Positions 9,222 through 17,203 of a stretch of 64,000 bases of DNA are shown here, in pieces. This DNA comes from Pseudomonas sp. MYb60. GTDB lineage: Bacteria > Pseudomonadota > Gammaproteobacteria > Pseudomonadales > Pseudomonadaceae. Location of the stretch: the NCBI RefSeq assembly GCF_002979555.1, contig NZ_PCOZ01000007.1, positions 309,478 to 373,477 of the forward strand, in the 5' to 3' direction. Each line of letters opens with the position of its first letter. The stretch's first letter is position 1. The position numbers and the translations under genes were made by a program. The notes beneath the pieces are model-generated. The model saw only the letters and a program-made list of their open reading frames with translations. It did no database searches and was not told the origin of the DNA.

Positions 9222-10568
9222 TTATAGAAATATGAATTTGGCGATAAAGATCGCGCACAACACCCACAGGCTGATGGAAATCTCGCGGTACTTGCCGGTA
9301 CCCGCCTTGAGCGCCACGTAGGTGATGAAGCCCAGCGCGATACCGTCGGCGACCGAGAAGGTCAGGGGCATCATGATCGCGGTGACAATCGCCGGAATGC
9401 TGTCGGTGGCTTCGTCCCAGTTGATATGGGCCATGCTCGCCATCATCAGCATTGCGACGTAAATCAGCGCACCCGCCGTGGCATACGCCGGAATCATCCC
9501 CGCCAGCGGCGCGAAAAACATCGCTGCCACAAACAGCACGCCCACCGTCACAGCGGTGAGCCCGGTACGGCCACCCGCCGCCACGCCGGCCGCACTTTCC
9601 ACGTAGCTGGTCACCGGTGGCACACCGACCATGGCGCCGAACACGCTGGAAGCACTGTCGGCCTTCAATGCGCGGGACAGGTTATCGATCTTGCCATCGG
9701 CGTTGACCAGGCCGGCTCGTTGCGCGACGCCCATCAGTGTACCTGCGGTGTCGAACATGTGTACAAAAAGAAACGCAAATACCACGCTAATCATGCTGAT
9801 ATTGAATACACCGGCAACGTCCATCGCCATCCAGGTGGGTGCCAGGCTCGGCGGCGTGGACATGATGCCGTTGTAATGCACCAGGCCCAGGCCCCAGCCG
9901 GCGAGGGTTACGGCGATGATGCTGATGAGGATTGCGCCGAATACGCGGTGGTAGCTGAGGATCGCAATCAGCAGGAAGCAGATGGCCGCCAGCAAGGGCG
10001 CCGGTTCATGCAGCGAACCGAGCTTGATCAGCGTGGCCGGGCTGTCGACGATGATGCCGGCGGTCTTCAGGCCGATCACCCCGAGGAACAGGCCGACGCC
10101 GGCGCCCATGGCATGGCGCAGGCTTACGGGGATGCTGTTGAGCAGCCATTCGCGCACACGTGAGAGGGTCAGGATCATGAACAGCACCCCAGAGATAAAC
10201 ACCGCGCCGAGCGCGGTTTCCCAGGTGTAGCCCATGGTGCCGACCACGGTGTAGGTGAAAAACGCGTTGAGGCCCATGCCCGGCGCCAGGCCTACCGGCC
10301 AGTTGGCGTACAGGCCCATCAACAGGCAACCCAGGGCGGCAGCAATACACGTGGCGACAAACGCTGCGCCGTGATCGATGCCGGCGTCGGCCATGATGTT
10401 GGGGTTGACGAAGATGATGTAGGCCATGGTGATGAAGGTGGTGAGGCCGGCGATCAGCTCGGTCTTCACTGTGGTGCCATGCAAGCGCAGTTTGAACAGG
10501 CGTTCCAGCCAGCCGTTGCGGGTGGGTTGGAGGTCCAGGGGTGAGGCTTCGGATTTGCGGCTATCCAC
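9222..10568 (-). CDS. AzgA/GhxP-type purine (adenine/guanine/hypoxanthine) permease
   Basis: A 448-aa NCS2-superfamily proton symporter with about 12-14 membrane helices. Family features include AGLTTFITMAYIIFVNPNI near residue 42, GLAPGMGLNAFFTYTVVG near 92, and VGVPPVTSYVESAAGVAAGG in the second half. Start is GTG (10568) with GAGGAG about 7 nt upstream. The candidate GntR-type operator TTTGTATACAAA (10682-10693) ties it to the puuE and uraH genes, so import of purines feeding the ureide pathway is the likely role (inference). The exact substrate among adenine, guanine, hypoxanthine and xanthine is uncertain. Confidence 0.88.
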   Translation of the reverse strand: MDSRKSEASPLDLQPTRNGWLERLFKLRLHGTTVKTELIAGLTTFITMAYIIFVNPNIMADAGIDHGAAFVATCIAAALGCLLMGLYANWPVGLAPGMGLNAFFTYTVVGTMGYTWETALGAVFISGVLFMILTLSRVREWLLNSIPVSLRHAMGAGVGLFLGVIGLKTAGIIVDSPATLIKLGSLHEPAPLLAAICFLLIAILSYHRVFGAILISIIAVTLAGWGLGLVHYNGIMSTPPSLAPTWMAMDVAGVFNISMISVVFAFLFVHMFDTAGTLMGVAQRAGLVNADGKIDNLSRALKADSASSVFGAMVGVPPVTSYVESAAGVAAGGRTGLTAVTVGVLFVAAMFFAPLAGMIPAYATAGALIYVAMLMMASMAHINWDEATDSIPAIVTAIMMPLTFSVADGIALGFITYVALKAGTGKYREISISLWVLCAIFIAKFIFL

Positions 10569-10681
10569 AGCGAGTACTCCTCAAGCATTTTATTGTTATG
10601 GCCGGCGCTTTTTTGCGCCGTGAGGTACTGGCGGGTTTTGTTGACCAATAGGTCAGGAACTCGCACGAAGCGAATTATGCT

Positions 10682-10693
10682 TTTGTATACAAA
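10682..10693. promoter_or_regulatory. Candidate operator TTTGTATACAAA upstream of purine permease
   Basis: A perfect 12-bp palindrome about 115 nt upstream of the permease GTG, in a short AT-rich stretch. The inner TTGTATACAA is identical to the puuE-operon site at 2533-2542. It also lies about 40 nt downstream of the MarR-gene stop, so it belongs to the permease promoter region. Confidence 0.55.
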
Positions 10694-10730
10694 TAAAGCA
10701 AATAATGTTTTCGAATAGTTGAGCGGACGG

Positions 10731-11165
10731 CTAGTTCGACGCGCTCAATGCTTGATTGACCGCCAGCCATCCGGCGACGGCCTCTTCGCCGGCGTCACTG
10801 AAAGCGCGTTGCAACAGCTTTACTTGTTCGCGGCGCAGGGCATGTTCGAATCGCAAGCCTTCTTCACTCAATTCCAGCAGGCGTTTACGTTTGTCGGTCT
10901 CGGACGCAACGCTGTTCACCAGGTGCATTTCCTGCAATTGGCGCAAGGGCATGTTCAGCGCCTGCTTGCTCACGCCGAGCAATTGCAACAGTTCCTTCAC
11001 GCTCAGCGCGGGGTAGCGCGCGATAAAAAACACGATGCGCTGATGCACCCGGCTGAGACCACGGCGCTCGAGCATTTCGTCGGCCTTGGCGGTAAAGGCC
11101 TGGTAGCCGAAGAAGAACGCTTCCATGGCTTCTTGCTGGGCGGCGGGTTTTTTAAGGTCAAGCAT
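10731..11165 (-). CDS. MarR-family winged-helix transcriptional regulator
   Basis: A 144-aa DNA-binding regulator. The wHTH runs from RIVFFIARYPALSVKELLQL through VSKQALNMPLRQLQEMHLV, with the wing ASETDKRKRLLELSEEG, all typical of MarR. The frame is open upstream to 11564, but MLDLKKPAAQ at 11165 fits the family length. It is divergent from an aminotransferase gene whose start is 82 nt away, so it may regulate that gene, itself, or both. The ligand is unknown. Confidence 0.85.
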   Translation of the reverse strand: MLDLKKPAAQQEAMEAFFFGYQAFTAKADEMLERRGLSRVHQRIVFFIARYPALSVKELLQLLGVSKQALNMPLRQLQEMHLVNSVASETDKRKRLLELSEEGLRFEHALRREQVKLLQRAFSDAGEEAVAGWLAVNQALSASN

Positions 11166-11247
11166 GTTGACGTATCCGTGGTGGCTGTCGTAATTTCGGT
11201 CAACCAGTTTGACGTATTTCCCACAGCCTTCGCTACCGGTGACCCCC

Positions 11248-12414
11248 ATGGCCTTCTCTGAACGTGTTACGCGCCTCAAAAGCTCCCTGATCCGCGAGAT
11301 CCTCGCGGCGGCCCAGCGCCCGGAAGTGATGTCGTTCGCCGGAGGCCTGCCGGCCGAAGCCATGCTGCCGGCCCTGAACTGGGAGGGCATGCCGTTAAAC
11401 ATCGGCCAATACGGCATGAGCGAAGGCGAACCCCAACTGCGTGAGCTGCTCGCCGACCAAGCGCGCGCCCTCGGCATTCCGTGCCAGGCCAGCCAGGTCC
11501 TGGTGGTCAGCGGCTCCCAACAAACCCTGGACCTGGTGGCCAAGCTGTACCTCGACAAAGGCACGCAGATCCTGCTGGAAGGCCCGACCTACCTGGCCGC
11601 GTTGCAGATCTTCCAGCTGTTCGGCGCCGATTGCCTGACCGTACAACTGGAGGCCGACGGCCCGAACCTGGCCGCCTTGCGCGGCAACCTCGAACGCCAT
11701 CGCCCGGCGTTCATCTACCTGATCCCGACCTTCCAGAATCCCTCCGCCGTGCGCTACAGCGAAGCCAAGCGCGACGCCGTCGCCGCCTTGCTCGATGAGT
11801 TCGGCGTGACCTTGATCGAAGACGAACCCTACCGTGAACTGACCTTCGACGGCGGCAGCGCCAAACCCATCGTCGGGCGCCTGAAAAAAGCCAGCTGGAT
11901 CTACACCGGCACGGTGTCCAAAACCCTGCTGCCGGGCCTGCGTGTGGGTTACCTGATCGCCAGCCCGGACCTGTTCCCGCACCTGCTCAAGCTCAAGCAG
12001 TCGGCCGACCTGCACACCAATCGCGTCGGCCAGTGGCAGGCGATGCAGTGGATCGGCAGCGAACGATACCAGCAGCACCTGGTGGAACTGCGCAGCTTCT
12101 ACCGCCAGCGCCGCGATGCGTTCCAGTCTGCGTTGGAGCGCCACTTCGCCGAACTGGCCGACTGGCAAGTGCCCCAAGGTGGATTATTCTTCTGGCTGAC
12201 CTTGAAACAGCCACTCGACACCCGCACTTTGTTGGCGCAAGCGTTGCAGCAGAACGTCGCGTTCATGCCGGGTGAACCGTTCTTTTCCGAGCCAGACCAA
12301 CACCTTGGCTCGTTGCGCCTCAATTTCAGCCACATCGACCCGGCCCGCCTGGACGAAGGTCTCAAGCGCCTGGCCGCGGTGGTCCGTCAAGCACAGCACG
12401 CGCAAGCGGCATAA
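11248..12414 (+). CDS. PLP-dependent aminotransferase, class I/II (MocR-like fold without HTH)
   Basis: A 388-aa cytosolic aminotransferase. VMSFAGGLPAEAMLP near the N-terminus, VVSGSQQTLDLVAKLY, IPTFQNPSAVRYS, LIEDEPYRELTFDG and the PLP-lysine segment GTVSKTLLPGLRVGYLI are all present. They match the 2-aminoadipate/valine-pyruvate group. The start at 11248 (MAFSERVTRL) was preferred to the upstream ATG at 11209 because GGTGA lies 5 nt before it and family members begin here. It is followed after 10 nt by a GST gene and is divergent from marR. Substrate unknown. Confidence 0.88.
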   Translation: MAFSERVTRLKSSLIREILAAAQRPEVMSFAGGLPAEAMLPALNWEGMPLNIGQYGMSEGEPQLRELLADQARALGIPCQASQVLVVSGSQQTLDLVAKLYLDKGTQILLEGPTYLAALQIFQLFGADCLTVQLEADGPNLAALRGNLERHRPAFIYLIPTFQNPSAVRYSEAKRDAVAALLDEFGVTLIEDEPYRELTFDGGSAKPIVGRLKKASWIYTGTVSKTLLPGLRVGYLIASPDLFPHLLKLKQSADLHTNRVGQWQAMQWIGSERYQQHLVELRSFYRQRRDAFQSALERHFAELADWQVPQGGLFFWLTLKQPLDTRTLLAQALQQNVAFMPGEPFFSEPDQHLGSLRLNFSHIDPARLDEGLKRLAAVVRQAQHAQAA

Positions 12415-12424
12415 GGGGAGCCCC

Positions 12425-13027
12425 ATGTACAAGGTTTATGGCGATTACAAATCGGGCAACTGCTACAAGATCAAATTGATGCTCAACCTGCTGGGCATTC
12501 CCTATCAGTGGATTGATGTGGATATCCTCAACGGCGACACCCAGACCGCCGAATTCCTGGCCAAGAATCCCAACGGCAAGATCCCGGTGCTGGAACTGGA
12601 AGACGGCACCTGCCTGTGGGAATCCAACGCGATCCTCAATTTCCTCGCCGATGGCAGCGAGTTCCTGCCCGGCGAACCGCGCCTGCGTACCCAGGTGTTG
12701 CAGTGGCAGTTCTTCGAGCAGTACAGCCACGAGCCATACATTGCCGTGGCGCGGTTTATCCAGTTTTACCTGAACCTGCCCGAGGATCGCCTGGAGGAAT
12801 ACAAGAAGCTGCACAAGGGGGGTTACAAAGCGCTCAAGGTCATGGAGCGCCAATTGCAGCTGACCCCCTACCTGGTGGGGGATCAGTTTTCCATCGCGGA
12901 TGTGGCCTTGTATGCCTACACCCATGTGGCGCATGAGGGTGGGTTTGAGCTGGATGCTTATCCGGGTGTGCAGGCGTGGCTGGCACGCGTGGCCAGCCAT
13001 CCCAAGCACGTAGCCATGCTCGGTTAA
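12425..13027 (+). CDS. Glutathione S-transferase family protein
   Basis: A 200-aa cytosolic GST. It has an N-terminal thioredoxin-like domain (MYKVYGDYKSGNCYKIKLML, NPNGKIPVLELEDG, WESNAILNFLADG) and an all-helical C-terminal domain with FSIADVALYAYTHVA at about 160-175. The start at 12425 follows AGGGGAG. It begins 10 nt after the aminotransferase stop, so the two are probably co-transcribed. Whether it conjugates glutathione to a particular substrate cannot be seen. Confidence 0.9.
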   Translation: MYKVYGDYKSGNCYKIKLMLNLLGIPYQWIDVDILNGDTQTAEFLAKNPNGKIPVLELEDGTCLWESNAILNFLADGSEFLPGEPRLRTQVLQWQFFEQYSHEPYIAVARFIQFYLNLPEDRLEEYKKLHKGGYKALKVMERQLQLTPYLVGDQFSIADVALYAYTHVAHEGGFELDAYPGVQAWLARVASHPKHVAMLG

Positions 13028-13031
13028 AACG

Positions 13032-13120
13032 GTGGGAGGGGGCTTGCCCCCGATAGTGGTGTGTCAGTCACATAAATATTGACTGGTCCACTGCAATCGG
13101 GGGCAAGCCCCCTCCCACAT
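13032..13120. repeat. Composite REP doublet (GAGGGGGCTTGCCCCCGAT type)
   Basis: Outer inverted arms GAGGGGGCTTGCCCCCGAT (from about 13036) and its reverse complement (about 13096-13115) enclose an inner inverted pair, CAGTCA ... TGACTG. The same layered design recurs in the window near 17095, 26507, 30831 and 32754. It lies between the convergent GST and glutaredoxin-like genes. Confidence 0.8.
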
Positions 13121-13137
13121 TTGTCCAGCGGTGTTTG

Positions 13138-13509
13138 TCAGATGGCGGCAAACCGCTTGTCCAGGTAATCAATGATCACCTTGGAGTCATACATCCAGCT
13201 GACCTGACCATTCTCTTCAATGCGCAGGCACGGCACCTTGATCTTGCCGCCTTGCTCCAGCAGGGTCTGACGATCCTGCTCATTATTCTTCGCATCCTTC
13301 AACGCCACCGGCACATTCAAGCGATGCAGGGTGCGGCGGGTCTTCACGCAGAACGGGCAGGCGTGGAATTGGTACAGGGTCAGGTCCCGGGCCGCTTCAT
13401 TCACCTGCGCCTGTTGCTCGGCGGAACGCTGCTTTTTACGCGGGCGCGTCAGGAAATCGCCGGCGATGATGATCTGGCCGAGGCCCACTCGAAGTGCTTT
13501 GACGAACAT
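13138..13509 (-). CDS. Glutaredoxin-like protein with CPFC motif
   Basis: A 123-aa protein with a thioredoxin fold: LTLYQFHACPFCVKTRRTL carries the redox CPFC motif, followed by KIKVPCLRIEENG (the cis-Pro region) and MYDSKVIIDYLDKRF. A 45-residue basic N-terminal extension precedes the fold. A glutaredoxin or GST-N-like thiol role is likely. The start at 13509 (MFVKALRVG) was chosen over the longer frame to 13545 because it is the normal N-terminus of the Pseudomonas family. Confidence 0.8.
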   Translation of the reverse strand: MFVKALRVGLGQIIIAGDFLTRPRKKQRSAEQQAQVNEAARDLTLYQFHACPFCVKTRRTLHRLNVPVALKDAKNNEQDRQTLLEQGGKIKVPCLRIEENGQVSWMYDSKVIIDYLDKRFAAI

Positions 13510-13566
13510 GGCTGAAACCTCTTGCCCATGACTGAGGGGCCGCATCTTACTTGATTTTCGCAGGCG

Positions 13567-13597
13567 AAAAAAAACCGGCGATGAACGCCGGCTTTTT
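13567..13597. terminator. Bidirectional-looking terminator after folE
   Basis: Stem CCGGCG (13575-13580) / CGCCGG (13586-13591) with a 5-nt loop. An A8 run lies on the left (a U-run for minus-strand folE) and CTTTTT on the right. Placed 20 nt downstream of the folE stop. Confidence 0.85.
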
Positions 13598-13610
13598 CGT
13601 ACCCAGCCTG

Positions 13611-14156
13611 TTACTTGATCAGGCTGAGGAATTCGCTGCGGGTCGCCGCGTTTTCGCGGAACTCACCCAGCATCACCGATGTGATCATCGACGAATTCTG
13701 TTTTTCCACACCGCGCATCATCATGCACATGTGCTTGGCCTCGATCACCACGGCCACGCCCAGGGCGCCGGTCACTTGCATCACGGCGTCGGCGATCTGA
13801 CGGCTGAGGTTTTCCTGGATCTGCAGGCGACGGGCGTACATGTCGACAATCCGCGCGACCTTCGACAGGCCCAGCACTTTGCCGCTTGGAATATACGCAA
13901 CGTGGGCCTTGCCGATGAACGGCAACAGGTGGTGTTCGCACAGCGAGTACAACTCGATGTCCTTGACCAGCACCATTTCGCTGTTGTCGGAGCTGAACAA
14001 GGCACCGTTGGTGACTTCTTCCAGAGTCTGCTCGTAGCCGCGGCAGAGGTACTGCATCGCCTTGGCGGCACGCTTTGGCGTGTCGAGCAGGCCCTCGCGG
14101 GAAACGTCCTCGCCGAGTTGGCCGAGAATCTCTGTGTAATTCTGTTCCAGGGACAT
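13611..14156 (-). CDS. folE: GTP cyclohydrolase I
   Basis: Converts GTP to 7,8-dihydroneopterin triphosphate, the first step of folate/pterin synthesis. The 181-aa sequence holds the zinc site: Cys73 and His76 in [11 protein letters not shown], and Cys144 in [10 protein letters not shown]. It also has [20 protein letters not shown]. The start at 14156 ([11 protein letters not shown]) gives normal length. A strong terminator follows. Pseudomonads often carry more than one folE paralogue, and which one this is cannot be said here. Confidence 0.95.
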   Translation of the reverse strand: MSLEQNYTEILGQLGEDVSREGLLDTPKRAAKAMQYLCRGYEQTLEEVTNGALFSSDNSEMVLVKDIELYSLCEHHLLPFIGKAHVAYIPSGKVLGLSKVARIVDMYARRLQIQENLSRQIADAVMQVTGALGVAVVIEAKHMCMMMRGVEKQNSSMITSVMLGEFRENAATRSEFLSLIK

Positions 14157-14234
14157 GAAACTACCTGTGGGATTTTCGCAAAGCGCAAGGTTACGGTGGC
14201 GGGCACATCGCTGCAAGCCTGACGATGGCACTTG

Positions 14235-14792
14235 TTACTCGTCGCGGCCTTCCATCATGGTGCGCTTGAGCATGACATACACCGCACCGGCCCCGCCGTG
14301 GCGGGCCTGGCAGGAGGTAAAGCCGAGGACCTGGGCGTGCTGGCGCAGCCAGGTGTTGACGTGGCTCTTGATCATCGGGCGCTTGCCGTCCAGGCGCACG
14401 GCCTTGCCGTGAGTGACGCGCACGCAGCGGATTTCGAACTTGGTGGCTTCGGCGAGGAAGGCCCATAGGGTTTCACGGGCTTTTTCCACGGTCATGCCGT
14501 GCAGGTCGAGGCTGCCTTCGAACGGGATCTGGCCGGCCTTGAGCTTGCGCATCTGGCTTTCCTGCACACCGTCGCGGGCCCACATCAGGTCGTCTTCGGG
14601 GCCGACGTCAATCACGAACTGGTCCGACAGGCCGTCCACGGTGGTGGCATCGGTGCGCACGGTCGCGGCCTGGCGCAGCTTGGCGATCTGCGCGCGGTCG
14701 GTCTTGGGTTTGCCGGTGTCGGCGCGGTCGTGCTTGATCGGCTTGACGCCGCGCAGCTCGTTTTTGAACAGGGAAAAATCGTCGTCTTGCAT
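14235..14792 (-). CDS. Smr-domain protein (putative DNA endonuclease, SmrA/YfcN-like)
   Basis: A 185-aa protein with a C-terminal Smr domain. SLDLHGMTVEKARETLWAFL (about 98-117) carries the LDLHG motif, then VTHGK (about 130) and RHGGAGAVYVMLKR close the domain. This matches the stand-alone MutS2-type Smr proteins, which have nicking or RNase activity in characterised members. The N-terminal half is a charged linker. It lies upstream of folE on the same strand, 78 nt apart. Confidence 0.88.
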   Translation of the reverse strand: MQDDDFSLFKNELRGVKPIKHDRADTGKPKTDRAQIAKLRQAATVRTDATTVDGLSDQFVIDVGPEDDLMWARDGVQESQMRKLKAGQIPFEGSLDLHGMTVEKARETLWAFLAEATKFEIRCVRVTHGKAVRLDGKRPMIKSHVNTWLRQHAQVLGFTSCQARHGGAGAVYVMLKRTMMEGRDE

Positions 14793-14866
14793 GTCAGCCT
14801 CCGCGAAGGCAGGCAGTTTACCTAAATCGCGGCGGCCGGGGCGCAGGAAACGCTATCCAAGCGCCA

Positions 14867-15187
14867 TCAGTCGTGTTTTTTCATCAGGTGCGCAGAGATG
14901 TTCAGCGACAACGGCTGGCGCATTTTCCGACGGCTGCGTCGCCATAACCATACCGCCAGCCACACCACCAACAGCCCGATGCCCAACAGGAGCGCCGAGC
15001 CGCCAGGGCTGGCGTTCAGTTCGCCGAGGGCGGGGGAGTGACCGAACAAACCGGCGCCACCAGCGCCGGCCAACAGCAAACCTACAATCGCCAGCAACGC
15101 GGCAAAGCCGGCCACCAGGCGCAGACGCCAGTTGCTCGGGCCCTTGGGGCGCAAGCGACGAGCATCAAAACCATCGGATATCTTCAT
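14867..15187 (-). CDS. Small two-helix membrane protein, unknown function
   Basis: A 106-aa product not assigned to a family. Two hydrophobic segments are visible: RLVAGFAALLAIVGLLLAGA (about 23-42) and SALLLGIGLLVVWLAVWLW (about 64-82). The second is followed by a strongly basic patch (RRSRRKMRQ) that suggests cytoplasmic orientation of the C-terminus. The ATG at 15187 is preceded by GGAAAGG. Probably a genus-level conserved inner-membrane protein. No function can be assigned. Confidence 0.7.
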   Translation of the reverse strand: MKISDGFDARRLRPKGPSNWRLRLVAGFAALLAIVGLLLAGAGGAGLFGHSPALGELNASPGGSALLLGIGLLVVWLAVWLWRRSRRKMRQPLSLNISAHLMKKHD

Positions 15188-15321
15188 TCCGACCTTTCCT
15201 CCAGGGTATCGGCCCTTCGACCGGACATTAGGCAGGTTGTTCCGGGAGGAGAGGTAAATGCGCCAAATCAGAGGGCTTTGCAGATGAGCGGGCCTCGGTG
15301 GCGCCGCTCATCCGGGCAGGA

Positions 15322-15912
15322 TCAAACCAGGTCTTTGGTCAAGGCGAGGGTGGCAAAGTTGTCGGCCATGATCGCCATTTCGGTCTGCTGCACGTGCTCG
15401 GCGCTCAGGATGCCGCCTTTGTAGGGCAGGTCGCGGGTGGCGCAGGCGTCTTCCACCAGGGTGCAGCGAAAGCCGAGGTTCTTGGCGGCGCGCACGGTGG
15501 TGCTGACACTGGAGTGGCTCATGAAGCCCGCCACGATCAGGTCCAGGGAGCCGAGGTCCTGCAGGTGTTTTTCCAGGCCGGTGCCGTGGAAGGCGCTGGG
15601 CAGCAGCTTGCCGATGATGGTTTCGTCACCGACCGGTTCCAGGCCGGGGATGAATTCGCCACGCTCGCCTTGAGGGTCGAACAGGCCGCCAACGGTGCCC
15701 AGGTGACGCACGTGCACGATCGGCCGCCCGGCACTGCGGGCTGCCGCGACCAGTTGCTGGAGGTTGGCAACCGCCGCGTCCATGCCCGAGAGGGCGAGTG
15801 GACCGCTGAGGTATTCCTTCTGGGCGTCGATGATCACGAGGGTCGCGTGGCTGAGGTTGGCTGCTGCGTAACCGCGACCGCTGAGTTGAAACATCGTCTT
15901 TGGAACGGACAT
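15322..15912 (-). CDS. Isochorismatase-like (cysteine hydrolase family) protein with Ser at the Cys position
   Basis: A 196-aa alpha/beta hydrolase of the isochorismatase-like superfamily. Asp29 (LVIIDAQKEY) and Lys102 (IGKLLPSAFHGTGLE) of the usual Asp-Lys-Cys triad are present. The third element reads AGFMSHSSVSTTVRAA, so Ser135 (AGT) stands where most members have Cys (M-T-H-x-C-V). The start at 15912 (MSVPKTMFQL) is the family N-terminus; the longer frame to 16092 lacks support. It may use another substrate or mechanism, or be a non-cysteine clade like isochorismatase itself. Substrate unknown. Confidence 0.85.
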   Translation of the reverse strand: MSVPKTMFQLSGRGYAAANLSHATLVIIDAQKEYLSGPLALSGMDAAVANLQQLVAAARSAGRPIVHVRHLGTVGGLFDPQGERGEFIPGLEPVGDETIIGKLLPSAFHGTGLEKHLQDLGSLDLIVAGFMSHSSVSTTVRAAKNLGFRCTLVEDACATRDLPYKGGILSAEHVQQTEMAIMADNFATLALTKDLV

Positions 15913-16151
15913 TCTGGGGCTCCTGTGAGTGGGGCTTTTGCGACATTGTCCACTGGCTGAGCGGTTCTGTGAATCGCTACCATCGTAAGGTACGCCGTTC
16001 TTGACGTGCAGCCGTGTCAAGAGGTGAGCCTGTTTAACACAATGCTGGCAATTTGGATGAAATCCGACGTGCGGCAACAGGTTTTCGTACATCGTCGGTA
16101 CAGGCGAAGGCTGTTAGAATCGCCAGTCGTTTTTTCCAGGAGTCTGCCCCC

Positions 16152-17060
16152 GTGATCACTTCCCGCCTGCGCACCTTGCGCGACCATATCCGTTGGGCTG
16201 TCAGCCGTTTCCATGGGGAAGACCTGTTTTTTGGCCATGGCACCGACAACGCCTGGGACGAAGCCCGTCAGCTGGTGCTGGGTGCACTGCACCTGCCGTG
16301 GGAAATTGCCGACAGCTACCTGGACTGCAATCTGGAAGAAGAGGAAGTCTCCCATGTGCAGCGCCTGCTGCATCGCCGCATCCATGAGCGCGTACCGACC
16401 GCCTACCTGTTGAAGGAAGCCTGGTTCTGCGGCCTGTCGTTTATTGTCGATGAGCGCGTGTTGATCCCGCGTTCGCCGATTGGCGAGTTGATCGAAAACC
16501 GCTTTGAGCCCTGGCTGGCCCAGCCGCCGGCGCGCATCCTCGACCTGTGCACCGGCTCCGGCTGCATCGGCATTGCCTGTGCCTACGAGTTCCAGGACGC
16601 CGAAGTGGTGCTGGGGGATTTGTCATTCGAAGCCCTGGAAGTGGCCAACCAGAACATCGAGCGCCACGGCGTGGATGAACGCGTCTACACCGTGCAGGGT
16701 GATGGTTTCGACGGCCTGCCGGGCCAGCGTTTCGACCTGATTGTGTCGAACCCGCCGTATGTGGACGCGGAAGATTTTGCCGACATGCCGGACGAGTACC
16801 AGCACGAGCCGGCGCTGGGCCTGGCCTGTGGCGACGATGGTTTGAACCTGGTGCGGCGCATGCTGGCCGAGGCGGCGGACCATTTGACCGAGAAGGGCTT
16901 GCTGATTGTCGAAGTGGGCAACAGCCAGGTGCACGTCGAGGCGCTGTACCCGGAAGTCGACTTCGCCTGGCTGGACTTCCAGCGCGGTGGGCATGGGGTG
17001 TTCATGTTGACGGCCGAGCAGTGCCGCCAGCATCAGGCAGCGTTTGCGGCCAAGGTTTAA
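16152..17060 (+). CDS. prmB: 50S ribosomal protein L3 N5-glutamine methyltransferase
   Basis: A SAM-dependent methyltransferase that modifies the glutamine of ribosomal protein L3. The 302-aa protein has the HemK/PrmB signature: [19 protein letters not shown] (SAM site) and N200-P-P-Y203 in the active site. The N-terminal segment [21 protein letters not shown] is PrmB-specific. The start is GTG at 16152 with AGGAG 9 nt upstream; the upstream in-frame extension is not conserved. aroC follows 2.1 kb downstream, a partial echo of the enterobacterial prmB-aroC order. Confidence 0.93.
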   Translation: MITSRLRTLRDHIRWAVSRFHGEDLFFGHGTDNAWDEARQLVLGALHLPWEIADSYLDCNLEEEEVSHVQRLLHRRIHERVPTAYLLKEAWFCGLSFIVDERVLIPRSPIGELIENRFEPWLAQPPARILDLCTGSGCIGIACAYEFQDAEVVLGDLSFEALEVANQNIERHGVDERVYTVQGDGFDGLPGQRFDLIVSNPPYVDAEDFADMPDEYQHEPALGLACGDDGLNLVRRMLAEAADHLTEKGLLIVEVGNSQVHVEALYPEVDFAWLDFQRGGHGVFMLTAEQCRQHQAAFAAKV

Positions 17061-17094
17061 CGGTACGAACCGGGTCAGTGTGAGGGTGGGCTTG

Positions 17095-17180
17095 GGTGGG
17101 AGCCGGGCTTGCCCGCGATGCAGGCTCCGCGGAGTGTCAGTCACACCGCAGTGATGCTGTCGCAGGCAAGCCCCCCACAC
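17095..17180. repeat. Composite REP doublet, diverged
   Basis: GTGGGAGCCGGGCTTGCCC at 17095 and the inverse arm GCAGGCAAGCCCCCCACAC near 17162 enclose a GTCAGTCAC / GCAGTGATG inner region. The layout is the same as the element at 13032-13120 but the arms are less matched. It sits between convergent prmB and the gene at 17204. Confidence 0.65.
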
Positions 17181-17203
17181 AAGCTACAGGGTAGGGGCCG
17201 GTT

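Noticed and set aside
16053..16151. N-terminal extension of prmB from 16053
   Set aside because: AGGAG 9 nt before the GTG at 16152 and family length favour the shorter protein.
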